DNA of 64,000 nucleotides, from the NCBI GenBank assembly GCA_965227045.1, contig OZ245718.1, positions 1,240,001 to 1,304,000 on the forward strand. Reading direction: 5' to 3'. This stretch comes from UBA10649 sp965227045 (GTDB lineage: Bacteria > Actinomycetota > Actinomycetes > S36-B12). Shown here in pieces: positions 49,700 through 58,333 of the stretch (the first letter of the stretch is position 1; each line of letters begins with the position of its first letter). The notes beneath the pieces are model-generated. The model did not search any database. It worked only from the letters and a program-made list of their open reading frames with translations, and had not been told where the DNA came from. A program made the translations under genes and the position numbers.

Positions 49700-51160
49700 T
49701 CAGGTTGCATGGTCGTGGCGATCCTTCTTGGACGCACGCGCGAGTTCGACGTCGTACGGAGCAGGGATCACCTCATTGCTGCCAGATTCGCCGTACCCTG
49801 AGCTGTAGCCGTACCCGTATCCGTAGTTGTACTTGTAGCTGTAGCGACGGCGGGATGTGGGCACGAAGTTCATCACGGTGCCGAGGACCTCACCGTCGAC
49901 CTGGGCGATGGCCTTCGACGCGGCGGCCAGTTGCTCGCGCGTCGTCTTGCCCCATCGGACGACGAGGATGCAGCCATCGGATGCCGTCGTGACGATGGCG
50001 CCGTCGGTGACGGGCAGCAATGGGGGCGCATCGACGATCACCACGTTGAACATCTTGCGCAGCGTGCCGAGAATATCCTTCATCTGCTTCGAGCTGAGGA
50101 GCTCGGACGGGTTCGGCGGAATGCTGCCCGACGGCAGGAGGCTGATCATCCCGCGGTTCCACGGAAGCAGCGCCTCTTCAAGGGTGTTCTGCCCCGCGAG
50201 GACGCTCGTCAGTCCGACACCCATGTCGACACCGAGGTACTTGCCCATCTTGGGTCGCCGCAGGTCGGCCTCGACCAGGCACACACTCCAGCCCGCCTGG
50301 GCGAGCGTGATCGCGAGGTTGATGGCCGTCGTCGACTTGCCCTCTTCGGGGACCGCGGAGGTGATCGTGATGACACGCGGAGGCTTGTCGACGTTCACGT
50401 AGCGCAGGTTGGTGCGGATCGTGCGGAAGGCCTCGGACCGAACCGCGCGCTGGTCCATCGTGACGAGCGGATTCTCCTTGGCATCGGGATCGAACATCAC
50501 CATGCCCAGGCTGGTGGCTCCCGTGATGCTGTTCAAGTCCTCTTGAGTCTTGACGGTGTTGTCGAGGTAGTTGCGTAGGAATGCATACCCGATGCCGAGG
50601 ACGAAGCCCAGCATGATGCCGATGATGAGATTGATTCGAGGCTTCGGGCTGCTCGGTCCGCCCGGCGGTGACGCGGGTTGAGTGACCGTCGCCTTGACCA
50701 GTACCGAACTGCCGACCTCCTGCGATTCCAGATCCTGGATCACGTTGATCAACTGCTTGGCGGTGGCATTCGCGACGTCGGCCGCGCGCTGCGCGGTCGA
50801 GCTGGTCGCCGTCACTTCGAGCAGCACCGTGCCACCGGGATTGACTGCCGTGACGCTGCCGTCGAGAGCCGGAATGCCTAGCCCGAGCAGTACCGGGTCG
50901 AGGACCTGCGGGCTGTTGACGATCTGCACATAGCTCTGCAGGCGCTGGAGGACGTAGGGCGTGCCCGACCCGACGGTGGTCTGGCCACCGGTGCCGCTCA
51001 CCACTCGGGTCTGGATCGAGATGAACATCTGCGCGGTGGCGCTGTAGACCTTGGGCTGCGTGTACGTGTACGCGGCTGCCGCGCCGGTCATAAGGGCGAC
51101 GATGAGGAGTACGCCGAACCAGTGCTTGGTCAGCACCCGTACATAGTCACGCAGTTCCAT
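49700..51160 (-). CDS. Wzz-like chain-length regulator fused to BY-kinase
   Basis: A 486-residue polysaccharide copolymerase with tyrosine autokinase. It has two membrane helices (about 15-35 and 176-194) enclosing an extracytoplasmic Wzz domain, then a BY-kinase with Walker A SAVPEEGKST (268-277), Walker A' VEADLRR (297-303) and Walker B VVIVDAPP (373-380). The C-terminal tail has eight tyrosines within 17 residues (440-456), the autophosphorylation cluster. It controls chain length and export of the surface polysaccharide. In actinobacteria the Wzz and kinase parts are often one chain, as here. The LMW phosphatase gene precedes it on the same strand. Confidence 0.9.
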   Translation of the reverse strand: MELRDYVRVLTKHWFGVLLIVALMTGAAAAYTYTQPKVYSATAQMFISIQTRVVSGTGGQTTVGSGTPYVLQRLQSYVQIVNSPQVLDPVLLGLGIPALDGSVTAVNPGGTVLLEVTATSSTAQRAADVANATAKQLINVIQDLESQEVGSSVLVKATVTQPASPPGGPSSPKPRINLIIGIMLGFVLGIGYAFLRNYLDNTVKTQEDLNSITGATSLGMVMFDPDAKENPLVTMDQRAVRSEAFRTIRTNLRYVNVDKPPRVITITSAVPEEGKSTTAINLAITLAQAGWSVCLVEADLRRPKMGKYLGVDMGVGLTSVLAGQNTLEEALLPWNRGMISLLPSGSIPPNPSELLSSKQMKDILGTLRKMFNVVIVDAPPLLPVTDGAIVTTASDGCILVVRWGKTTREQLAAASKAIAQVDGEVLGTVMNFVPTSRRRYSYKYNYGYGYGYSSGYGESGSNEVIPAPYDVELARASKKDRHDHAT

Positions 51161-51213
51161 GAGGACCCGGACCCTTCGTCATGCGGCAGTTTCTCACACT
51201 CCACTGCCCACAC

Positions 51214-51287
51214 CTCTCAGATCGGCTCAGCGCAGGCAAACCTGCTGAAGCTCTCAGATCGGCTCAGCGCAGGCAAACCTGCTGAAG
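51214..51287. repeat. Perfect 37-bp tandem duplication between phosphatase and kinase genes
   Basis: Two identical 37-base copies (51214-51250 and 51251-51287), each beginning CTCTCAGATCGGCTCAGCGC. The second copy contains the stop and last codons of the phosphatase gene; the first lies beyond the stop. Each copy holds a GCAGG-CAAA-CCTGC hairpin, so the duplication places two hairpins between the two genes. The exact identity implies a recent event or selection on the hairpins. Confidence 0.9.
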
Positions 51288-51833
51288 CGCGGTTGCTACC
51301 GCCCGCGACGCCTCATCGACCTCATCGAAGACCTCCTCATGGGGGCCTGGCCCGTGCCGGTCCTCAATGTCGTCTAGCTCCTCGTCCCGTCCGGCCAGGA
51401 GGGCACGCTCGCCGTCCCACTCCCCCACCAGCCACCGCAACTGGTCGGCGGGCTCGCCGACGATGCCCTCGGTCGTGCCGACCAGCTCCGCTAGAGCGGC
51501 CGCCTGACGCAGCGTGAACATCCTCGGTCGGCAGCCCGGCTCGAGGATGGCGCAGGCGGCCCGGTTCTCTCGGTCAACCGCGAGAATCAGGTCGGCAGCC
51601 ACGAGGTCCTCGTGAGTGACGGGCGCGGAGATATGTGCGAGTTCGACGGCACCCCACTCTGCTGCGTCGACGCACATCGGCAACGCGTCCAGGACAGCCG
51701 TGCCACCCGAGCGCACCGCGACCGCATCGCCCAGGACCGCATCGTGGACGTAGCGCTCGAGCAGTGCGGCTGCCAACGGAGATCGGCACACGTTCGCCCG
51801 GCACACAACCAGTACGACGAAGGGGGCGGCCAC
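51264..51833 (-). CDS. Low-molecular-weight protein tyrosine phosphatase (Wzb-like)
   Basis: A 189-residue LMW-PTP with the P-loop VCRANVCRSP (10-19: Cys11 nucleophile, Arg17). SGGTAVLDALPMCVDAAEWG (about 44-63) matches the region after the loop. The usual C-terminal DP motif bearing the general acid is altered; the area reads DIEDRHGPGPHEEVFDEV, so which Asp acts is unclear. GTG 51833 has GGTGA upstream. It would dephosphorylate the BY-kinase encoded 103 bases downstream, the classic Wzb/Wzc pairing. Its last codons lie in a 37-base tandem duplication. Confidence 0.82.
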   Translation of the reverse strand: MAAPFVVLVVCRANVCRSPLAAALLERYVHDAVLGDAVAVRSGGTAVLDALPMCVDAAEWGAVELAHISAPVTHEDLVAADLILAVDRENRAACAILEPGCRPRMFTLRQAAALAELVGTTEGIVGEPADQLRWLVGEWDGERALLAGRDEELDDIEDRHGPGPHEEVFDEVDEASRAVATALQQVCLR

Positions 51834-51924
51834 GTCGTCACCGTAGCCAAGTCGAACTCTGTCGAGAATGCATGGACGCCTCGGGCTCCTAGTGCCACAC
51901 TCGCCGCGAGAGAAGGAGACTGCC

Positions 51925-52236
51925 ATGGCCAAGTACCTGTTCGTCTACGTCGGCGGAGACCAGGCCAGCGAGGACACCGACTACAGCGCGGTCACCAACG
52001 CGTGGATCACATGGTTCGGCAGCCTCGCTGATGCGGTAATCGACCCGGGCAATCCCGCGGGTGCATCGAGCGCCGTGGCGTCCGACGGCACGATCGTCGG
52101 CGCCACGTCCGGTGTCGGCGGCTACTCGGTGATCGCCGCCGACAGCCTCTCCGCGGCGCTGGATATCGCCAAGGGCTGCCCCCACCTGGATGCGAACGGG
52201 ACCGTCGAGGTGTACGAGACCTTCGACGTCATGTGA
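51925..52236 (+). CDS. YCII-like / DGPF-type small protein
   Basis: A 103-residue protein with an alpha/beta ferredoxin-like outline: MAKYLFVYVGGDQASEDTD at the start, VTNAWITWFGSLADAVID, and an ending rich in SVIAADSLSAALDIAKGCP, typical of YCII-related proteins. The family includes small dimeric proteins of mostly unknown reaction. ATG 51925 is preceded by AAGGAG. It overlaps the convergent rsgA gene by eight bases. It is not obviously tied to the polysaccharide locus. Confidence 0.8.
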   Translation: MAKYLFVYVGGDQASEDTDYSAVTNAWITWFGSLADAVIDPGNPAGASSAVASDGTIVGATSGVGGYSVIAADSLSAALDIAKGCPHLDANGTVEVYETFDVM

Positions 52237-53311
52237 CAGGTCGCCCCTTGTAGTGGGCACGTTGCGACTTGGAGATGGTGGCCCACTTGCGGCGCTCCTC
52301 GGCCATCAGTCGAGCATCGTGACGTCGCTCGAGCCACGCCTGCTCCTTCATGAGGCGGCGCCAGCTTTCCAGGCGCAACCCCACCGCCTCATCCGAGGCC
52401 GCCGCGATGAGCACCGCGCAGCCAGGCTCGCTGTCGTGCCCGCAGTCGGCGAAGCGGCAGTCCGTCGCGATCTGCTCGATATCGCCGAACGTCGTCGACA
52501 GGCCGTCCTCGCCGAGCCACGGAGCGAACTCGCGCATGCCGGGGGTGTCGAGGAGCAGACCGCCGTCGGGCAGGTGGATGAGATGACGCGACGTGGTCGT
52601 GTGTCTGCCCTTGCCGTCCGACCGCGTCTCGGCCGTGGCGAGCACCTCCGCGCCAGCGAGCGCATTGACGAGGCTGCTCTTGCCCACGCCCGACGGCCCG
52701 ATCAGGGCAAGGGTCTTGCCATTGGCGATGCGGGCGTGCACATCATCGACTCCGTCGCGGCTCACGGACGACACCGCGATGACGTCTACGCCAACGCAGG
52801 TCACTCGCGTGTCGCGCACCACGGTCTCGGCGTCGGCGACGGTGTCGGCCTTCGTCACGATGACGATCGGCGTTGCGCCCGACTCCCAGACCGCAGTGAG
52901 CTCTCGCTCAAGGCGCCGCGGGTTGACGTCATCGGCCGGGGAGCAGATGGCCACGAGATCGACGTTGGCCGCGATCACCTGCTCGACCGAGCGTCGCCCG
53001 GCCTCGGTTCGCGACAAGGTCGTGCGACGTGGAAGAACCGCCTCGACGTAGCAGGAGGCCCGCTCATCACCGGAGATGAGCACCCAGTCTCCCGTGACGG
53101 GCACGGTGTCGAGCGGTCGTGAGTGGCCGCGCGCGACGACTTCGGAAGTGCCGTCGTGCACGTGCCACGCATTGCGACCCTGCTGCATGACGCGAGCAGG
53201 ACGCAGTGGCAGAAATGAATGTGGCATGTCGGCGTCGTTCTCGTAGGGACGCCAACCAAGATCAAGCAACGTGGTCAACTGAACTCCAGGGTGGGTTGCG
53301 CGTGAGCGCAT
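52229..53311 (-). CDS. rsgA: RsgA ribosome small-subunit-dependent GTPase
   Basis: A 360-residue circularly permuted GTPase that checks late maturation of the 30S subunit. An N-terminal OB fold (VPVTGDWVLIS, 70-80) comes first. The G motifs are in permuted order: G4 TKAD (153-156), G1 GPSGVGKSS (205-213), a G2 threonine in the THTTTS-like HTTTSRH (237-243), and G3 DTPG (255-258). The zinc finger is C285, C290, H292, C298. ATG 53311 gives the expected N-terminal length. It stands alone and is convergent with the YCII-like gene. Confidence 0.93.
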   Translation of the reverse strand: MRSRATHPGVQLTTLLDLGWRPYENDADMPHSFLPLRPARVMQQGRNAWHVHDGTSEVVARGHSRPLDTVPVTGDWVLISGDERASCYVEAVLPRRTTLSRTEAGRRSVEQVIAANVDLVAICSPADDVNPRRLERELTAVWESGATPIVIVTKADTVADAETVVRDTRVTCVGVDVIAVSSVSRDGVDDVHARIANGKTLALIGPSGVGKSSLVNALAGAEVLATAETRSDGKGRHTTTSRHLIHLPDGGLLLDTPGMREFAPWLGEDGLSTTFGDIEQIATDCRFADCGHDSEPGCAVLIAAASDEAVGLRLESWRRLMKEQAWLERRHDARLMAEERRKWATISKSQRAHYKGRPVT

Positions 53312-53471
53312 GTCGGTACGGACGCTGTGCGCCCGGACCGGCCCTGGCCGTTACGGCGAGGTCAGTGCACGCGGACGCGAGAGGGCACGGCAGTCATGGC
53401 TGTGGCTCCCTCCGCGTCGATGTTGTGCACGAGTATAGGCAGATCGCGTACCCGTCCGGGAGTATGCGCGC
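53312..53471. other. 160-base divergent intergenic region
   Basis: The gap between rsgA and the DUF1697 gene, which are divergent. It should hold both promoters, but no convincing -35/-10 pair or palindrome was seen, only TATAGG at about 53437. No small ORF with a ribosome site was found. Confidence 0.5.
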
Positions 53472-54032
53472 ATGCCCACTTATGTTGCGCTGCTGCGCGG
53501 AGTCAACGTCGGCGGCAACAACAAGATCCCGATGGCACAGTTGCGCACCGCCCTGGAAGCGGCCGGCTTCGCCAACGTGCGCACGTATATCCAGAGCGGC
53601 AACGTGCTCTTCGACAGCCGCAAGACCAAGCCCGAGGTGCTCGCCGATCGCGTACGTGGCGTGATCAGCGACACGTTCGGATTCGACATCTCCACGATCG
53701 TGGTCGACTCCGCGTACCTGGCGTCGGTCATCGCGGCGACGCCCTACACAGACGAGGCCGATCCACGGCGCGTCCACGTGTTCTTCCTTCCGGCTGAACT
53801 CGACGCGGCCGCGCTGGCAAAGGTCGCCGAACTCCAGGACGCAAGCAGGGCGAAGGGCGCGCGCGATGCCATGACCGTCGACGGTCGGGTGATGTATCTC
53901 CACACTCCCGACGGGTTCGGGACGAGCGACCTCGCCAAGTCCCTCAGCACCAAGGGCGCGGGAATTCACCGCGCCGGGACGGCTCGGAACTGGGCGACGG
54001 TGACGACCCTGCAGAGCATGGCTGAGTCCTGA
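53472..54032 (+). CDS. DUF1697 protein
   Basis: A 186-residue DUF1697 protein, recognised by its N-terminal block YVALLRGVNVGGNNKIPMAQ (4-23) and TYIQSGNVLF (about 38-47), with ARNWATVTTLQ near the C-terminus. The family is widespread in bacteria, has a ferredoxin-like fold and no proven activity. ATG 53472 is the only start that keeps the complete first block. It is followed 57 bases later by the molybdenum oxidoreductase gene and has no obvious partner. Confidence 0.9.
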   Translation: MPTYVALLRGVNVGGNNKIPMAQLRTALEAAGFANVRTYIQSGNVLFDSRKTKPEVLADRVRGVISDTFGFDISTIVVDSAYLASVIAATPYTDEADPRRVHVFFLPAELDAAALAKVAELQDASRAKGARDAMTVDGRVMYLHTPDGFGTSDLAKSLSTKGAGIHRAGTARNWATVTTLQSMAES

Positions 54033-54089
54033 TCGGGCGGCACGCGCGCTTGTAGTGGCGAATTTGCCGACGGTGTGTTCCCATGGGGC

Positions 54090-54803
54090 ATGGCTGAGCC
54101 TCAGGCGCCTTCGCGCGGCACCCCGGTAGGGCGCAGAATCGTGCTCGGAATGGTGGGGCTCGGCGTCGTTGGCGTCGCTGCAGGCAAGTGGCTGTCGCAG
54201 GGAGTCAGCGACGTGGTCGCGTCGACCGTGCCAGGACTCGCGAACATCCTGCCGGCTGCGGGCGGCTTCCGGATCTACACCGTCACGAACGGCTATCCCG
54301 AGATCGCTGCCGCCGACTACCGGCTCAAGGTCACGGGCATGGTCGACAAGGAACTCTCGCTGAGCCTGGCCGATCTCGCGAAGATGCCGCAGACACAGAT
54401 GACCAAGGACTTTCAGTGCGTCACCGGCTGGCGCGTCGAGGACGTGGCGTGGTCCGGGGTCCTGCTGAAGGACGTGCTCGATGCGGCGGGAGTCGAGGAC
54501 GGCGCAGACGCACTCGCGTTCACGTCCTTCGACGGCTCCTACACCGAGTCCCTCACGCTTGAGCAGGGCACGAACGACCTGGTGCTCGTCGCGACCTCGA
54601 TGTTCGGCAAGCCGATCGAGGTCCAGCACGGTGCGCCGGTGCGCCTGTACGTCGTGCCGATGTACGGCTACAAGTCGATCAAGTGGATGGACGGCATCTC
54701 CGTGGGCCGCACCATCGAGCCCGGCTACTGGGAACTACGCGGCTACGACGTCGACGCGTACATCGGCAACTCGAACGGGCGCAGCGATGACCCAAACGTC
54801 TGA
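54090..54803 (+). CDS. Exported or membrane-tethered molybdopterin oxidoreductase
   Basis: A 237-residue sulfite-oxidase-fold protein. An N-terminal arginine pair and hydrophobic helix (GRRIVLGMVGLGVVGVAAG, about 14-32) suggest Tat export or a membrane anchor. The Mo ligand cysteine is in KDFQCVTGWRVEDV (about 106-119), and VRLYVVPMYGYKSIKWMDGI (about 185-204) closes the cofactor site. ATG 54090 is preferred to GTG 54075. It overlaps the cytochrome b gene by 17 bases, so it likely exchanges electrons with the membrane quinone pool, like MsrP with MsrQ but with a different partner type. It is a distant relative of the cytoplasmic-looking protein at 1428. Confidence 0.85.
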   Translation: MAEPQAPSRGTPVGRRIVLGMVGLGVVGVAAGKWLSQGVSDVVASTVPGLANILPAAGGFRIYTVTNGYPEIAAADYRLKVTGMVDKELSLSLADLAKMPQTQMTKDFQCVTGWRVEDVAWSGVLLKDVLDAAGVEDGADALAFTSFDGSYTESLTLEQGTNDLVLVATSMFGKPIEVQHGAPVRLYVVPMYGYKSIKWMDGISVGRTIEPGYWELRGYDVDAYIGNSNGRSDDPNV

Positions 54804-55446
54804 GGCACCTGCGGTCCTGCTGCGCTTCACCGCTGCCGAGCGCTGGGCGCACCGCACGATCGCGATCCTCACGGGCATCCTGCTGATCACGGCGGCGCTG
54901 CTGTACATCCCGGACCTCGGTGGACTCGTCGGCAATCGGCAGATCGTCCGAGTCATCCACGAGATTGCCGGCTTCGCCCTTCCCGTCCCGATCATCGTCG
55001 CGCTGTTCTCGCGCGCGTTCCGCGCCGATACCGGGCGGCTGAACCGCTTCCTGCCGTCGGACTGGGAATGGCTCCGCAAGCACGATCGCCGGTCGGGACG
55101 CATTCGCGTGGGCAAGTTCAACGCGGGGCAGAAGCTCAACGCATCGTTCTCCCTCGGCTGGATCATCATCATGTTCCTGACCGGCACGATGATGTTCTTC
55201 AGCAGCCACTTCACCGATGATCTGCGCACCGGCGCGACGTTCGTCCACGACTGGCTCGCGCTCGCCGTCGTTGCCCTCGTGCTCGGCCACATCTACATGG
55301 CGTTCAACGACGCGACCGCGCGGCGCGGCATGCGCACAGGCACCGTTCCCGTCGCGTGGGCGCAGCGTGAGCACGCCGCCTGGGTGGCTGAGGAGCTGGA
55401 ACCTGCGGCCTCAACGACCAGCGATAGCAGCGACGCCGTCGAGTAG
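54787..55446 (+). CDS. Cytochrome b (formate-dehydrogenase-gamma / b561-like)
   Basis: A 219-residue membrane cytochrome with four helices: AERWAHRTIAILTGILLITAA, HEIAGFALPVPIIVAL, LGWIIIMFLTGTMMFF and HDWLALAVVALVLGHIYMAF. The histidines in the first, second and fourth helices are positioned to bind two b haems. The soluble C-terminus is short and acidic. It starts within the Mo oxidoreductase gene and is its electron-transfer partner. Its last 36 bases overlap the convergent aminotransferase gene. Confidence 0.85.
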   Translation: MTQTSEAPAVLLRFTAAERWAHRTIAILTGILLITAALLYIPDLGGLVGNRQIVRVIHEIAGFALPVPIIVALFSRAFRADTGRLNRFLPSDWEWLRKHDRRSGRIRVGKFNAGQKLNASFSLGWIIIMFLTGTMMFFSSHFTDDLRTGATFVHDWLALAVVALVLGHIYMAFNDATARRGMRTGTVPVAWAQREHAAWVAEELEPAASTTSDSSDAVE

Positions 55447-56625
55447 ACGGTTCACGTCGTCGTCGTTCGTATACGGGGCAAGTCCCGCGCGCACTGCGCC
55501 GCTCGCACCCAAGCCGAGGTGCTCGGAAGCCTCGAGCGCGTAGAACGATCCCGCCGGCGCATTGACACCGAGCTCGGCCAGCCGTTGGTACACCTCGGCT
55601 CCTGACACTCCGTCGACCGAGAACAGCTCCGTCGGCGTCCGGCGAGGTGCGTGGCCGTACCGGTGCACGCCGTCGATGCCGTCGAGGCCCTCCTTGAGGC
55701 GTGCATGCAGGCCGTCCTCGTACTCCTCGAGCACCGTCATCGAGCGCACGATGCGCTCGCGACGGGACAAGGCCTGTTCGTCGCCCGGAACGAGATCGGC
55801 GAGAACGTCGATCGCGGCCGTCACGCCGGCAAGCAACTCGTACGGAAGGGTGCCGAGCTCGAAGCGCTCTGGGACGTCCTGCGTGCTGGGCCGCAGCTTG
55901 TCCGGGTGCATCGTCTCCAGGAGCGCGGGCGAGGCGGCGAGCATCCCGATGTGCGGTCCGAGGAACTTGTAGGCACTGCACACGTAGAAGTCCGCGCCGA
56001 TCTCGTCGAGGTCGATCGCGGCATGCGGCGTCAGGTGCACTCCGTCGACGTAGAACAGGGTGTCGGTCCCCACAAGGAACTCGCCGATCGCCGCGATGTC
56101 CGGACGGGTGCCGAGCAGATTGCCTGCCCCGGAGACGGCGACAAGGCGCGTGTTGTCGTTGACCAGGCCGATGACGTCATCGACATCGAGGGTGCCGGTC
56201 TGCGGGTCGAAATCCGCCCAGCGCACGGTCGCACCGGTCCGCTCCGCGTACGTGACCCACGGCCGGATGTTGCCGTCGTGGTCCAGCCGGGTGACGACGA
56301 CCTCGTCGCCTGGCCCCCAGGACTGCGCGAGAGTGCGGGCCGCCTGGAAGGTCAGTTCGGTCATGCTGCGACCGAAGACGATGCCGTCGGGGTCGGCGTT
56401 GAGCAGATCCGCGCCGGCCAGCCGCGCGGCCACGGTGATGTCATCGGCGTTGCGCTCGGCCTGCGTCGTGCGCCCGCGGTTGGACAGCCCGCTCACCATC
56501 GCCGCGGCGATCGCGTCGGCGACGAGGTCGGGGGTCTGCGTTCCGCCCGGTCCGTCGAAGAAGGCCACCCCGCTGGCGAGGGCGGGCATCCGGGCGCGCA
56601 GGCGATCGACGTCGTAGGTCACCAC
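55411..56625 (-). CDS. Cysteine-desulfurase-like class V aminotransferase
   Basis: A 404-residue PLP enzyme of the class V family, the branch often annotated 'cysteine desulfurase-like protein, SufS subfamily'. It has AFFDGPGGTQTPDLVADAIA (21-40), DHDGNIRPW (116-124), FYVDGVHLTPHAAIDL (191-206, the Asp-x-x-His PLP site) and the Schiff-base lysine Lys220 in CSAYKFLGPHIG. No SUF or ISC genes are adjacent, and the reactive cysteine loop is not evident, so the substrate may differ from cysteine. The start is GTG 56625 or 56622. It is convergent with the cytochrome b gene (36-base overlap). Confidence 0.85.
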   Translation of the reverse strand: MVTYDVDRLRARMPALASGVAFFDGPGGTQTPDLVADAIAAAMVSGLSNRGRTTQAERNADDITVAARLAGADLLNADPDGIVFGRSMTELTFQAARTLAQSWGPGDEVVVTRLDHDGNIRPWVTYAERTGATVRWADFDPQTGTLDVDDVIGLVNDNTRLVAVSGAGNLLGTRPDIAAIGEFLVGTDTLFYVDGVHLTPHAAIDLDEIGADFYVCSAYKFLGPHIGMLAASPALLETMHPDKLRPSTQDVPERFELGTLPYELLAGVTAAIDVLADLVPGDEQALSRRERIVRSMTVLEEYEDGLHARLKEGLDGIDGVHRYGHAPRRTPTELFSVDGVSGAEVYQRLAELGVNAPAGSFYALEASEHLGLGASGAVRAGLAPYTNDDDVNRLLDGVAAIAGR

Positions 56626-56653
56626 CCCATCTAAGCCAATCCCCCGCCCCTTT

Positions 56654-56716
56654 CGCCGACCTTGAGGTTCCGCCCAGATTTCGGTAACCGAATTGGGCGG
56701 AACCTCAAGGTCGGCG
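56654..56716. repeat. Long inverted repeat, family C
   Basis: Perfect 23-base arms beginning CGCCGACCTTGAGGTTCCGC (56654-56676) and its complement (56694-56716) around a 17-base loop that itself contains TCGGT-A-ACCGA. It lies between the aminotransferase start and the end of the next methyltransferase gene, both leftward, so it may be the latter's terminator. The arms are different from families A and B, but the size, loop and intergenic setting are alike. Confidence 0.8.
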
Positions 56717-56725
56717 GGGTGCGGG

Positions 56726-57541
56726 TTAGTTCGCGACGTCCCACCAGAGGGTGGCCACGGGGCGCGGCCGGGAGTCGGACTCCTCGATCAGCGCTGCGGC
56801 CACCTCGGCATCCCGGTCGTCGGACAGGCACAGGCGGATCCGCGCGAACCGCACGCGCTCGGCATCGGGCAGCGCGACCCGCTTCCCCCACGACTCATCG
56901 GGCCACTGCTCCAGATGCGCGTCGAAGCCCATCGCCCGCGCGATCGCGCAGAGATCCGTCGCCGACGGCCGCGTCGGTCGATCGAGGTCCCAGAAGCGCT
57001 TCCACAGCGGGTTCATGCCCGTCATCGGGTGGTTCATTGGCAGCTCGAGCACGACGCGCACCTGCGCGTGATCATTCAGCGCCTGCAGGAACGGCCCGAT
57101 CGCGGCAACGTTGTACGCGACGTGATGGCAAACCACGACATCGCAGATCGGGACGTCGTCGGCTACGTCCGGCCAGGCACCGAGGTATCGATGGGATCGC
57201 ACCCCGCGTCGGAGCGCGGCCTCGGCGAACGCGTCGAGCATGCCCTGCTGATGATCGACGCCCGTGACCGAACCTGCGGGCGGGACGAGAGCCATGGCGG
57301 CCCGTCCGCCGCCGCACCCGACATCGAGGACGCTCCCGTCGACGGGCAGCACCTCACGTGCGCGCTGGTGGGACACCGAGTCCGCCACGACATCGTCGAC
57401 CGTGAACATCGAGACCGGATGTATCCACGGCGGCTCAGGCGCCTGGCGGAGGATCTCCTCAGGGATTGCCCACGATTCGAGGTCCGCGCGCCATCGCTCG
57501 AGGAGCGGGTAAATGTCGTCAGGCGATGGTGGTGAGGGCAC
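56726..57541 (-). CDS. Class I SAM-dependent methyltransferase
   Basis: A 271-residue methyltransferase: motif I VLDVGCGGGRAAMAL (about 71-85), VTGVDHQQGMLDAFAEAALR (92-111), and motif IV CDVVVCHHVAYNVAAIGPFL (about 133-152). No membrane segment or special domain is present. Start GTG 57541. The substrate cannot be guessed; the neighbours are unrelated. It is divergent from the DUF3159 gene 29 bases away. Confidence 0.85.
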   Translation of the reverse strand: MPSPPSPDDIYPLLERWRADLESWAIPEEILRQAPEPPWIHPVSMFTVDDVVADSVSHQRAREVLPVDGSVLDVGCGGGRAAMALVPPAGSVTGVDHQQGMLDAFAEAALRRGVRSHRYLGAWPDVADDVPICDVVVCHHVAYNVAAIGPFLQALNDHAQVRVVLELPMNHPMTGMNPLWKRFWDLDRPTRPSATDLCAIARAMGFDAHLEQWPDESWGKRVALPDAERVRFARIRLCLSDDRDAEVAAALIEESDSRPRPVATLWWDVAN

Positions 57542-57570
57542 CCTAACAAGGTAACGGGTACCGTGGTCTC

Positions 57571-58251
57571 GTGACGCTTCCCGACGAGACTGGCACTCGA
57601 GAGCCGGTCGTCGATTCGCCGGACAAGAACGATCACCCGCTCGCGGGCCTCATCGGCGGACCGCGCGGGGCCCTCGAGAGCATCCTGCCCCCAGCCGCCT
57701 TCATCGTCACCTACGTCGCGACGGGTGACAACGTGTGGTGGGCCTCGGGGGTCGCGATCGGCATCGGCGTCGCCTTCGCCATCTGGCGCATCGCCGAGGG
57801 CAAGCGTCCGACCCGGGCGATCGGTGCCCTGTTCGTCGTCGCGATCAGCGCGTACATCGCGGTGAAGACGGGCAGCGCTGCGGCATTCTTCTGGCCGCGC
57901 GTCCTCGTCAACGTCGTGTCGGCGATGGCTTTCGTGTTCTCCATCGCCATCCGCTGGCCGCTGCTCGGAGTCATCGTGGGCCCGCTCGTCGGCACCCGCA
58001 TGCGGTGGCGCCAGGACCCCGACCTCGTGCGCGCCTACGGTCGCGCGTCGTGGCTGTGGGTCGCGCTGTGCATGATCCGCGCGGCAATCCTCATTCCGCT
58101 GATCGAGCAGGAGGCGCTGCTGCCGCTGGCGCTGACCGGCGCAATCTTCTACGCGCTCGTGATCGGGACCGTGCTGCTGTCGTGGGTGGTCATCAAGCGC
58201 TCACTCCCCGACGACCATCCCGGCATCCGCCACCCCCGAACCCCGAATTGA
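57571..58251 (+). CDS. DUF3159 membrane protein
   Basis: A 226-residue integral membrane protein of the actinobacterial DUF3159 family: a hydrophilic start, then LAGLIGGPRGALESILPPAA (24-43), five to six hydrophobic helices, and DPDLVRAYGRASWLWVALCM near residues 149-168. No function is known. The start is GTG 57571. Its TGA stop lies within the left arm of a family B inverted repeat. Confidence 0.9.
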   Translation: MTLPDETGTREPVVDSPDKNDHPLAGLIGGPRGALESILPPAAFIVTYVATGDNVWWASGVAIGIGVAFAIWRIAEGKRPTRAIGALFVVAISAYIAVKTGSAAAFFWPRVLVNVVSAMAFVFSIAIRWPLLGVIVGPLVGTRMRWRQDPDLVRAYGRASWLWVALCMIRAAILIPLIEQEALLPLALTGAIFYALVIGTVLLSWVVIKRSLPDDHPGIRHPRTPN

Positions 58252-58332
58252 ACCGCCTCCCGGGTCAAATCCGGGTTCTGGGGCCGTTCCGGGGCGCCAA
58301 AGCGGGATTTGACCCGGGAAGCGGTTCAATTC
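58245..58332. terminator. Long inverted repeat, family B, copy 1 (bidirectional terminator candidate)
   Basis: The left arm starts GAATTGAACCGCCTCCCGGG at 58245 and the right arm ends at 58332; over about 27 bases there is a single mismatch, and the loop is about 30 bases. The DUF3159 stop is in the left arm and the convergent nei stop begins two bases after the right arm. The same arm recurs at 62142-62225. Both positions fit transcription termination of convergent gene pairs. Confidence 0.8.
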
Positions 58333-58333
58333 G

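Noticed and set aside
51214..51287. CRISPR repeat or attachment site
   Set aside because: The two 37-base copies are directly adjacent with no spacer, and no cas or integrase gene is present.
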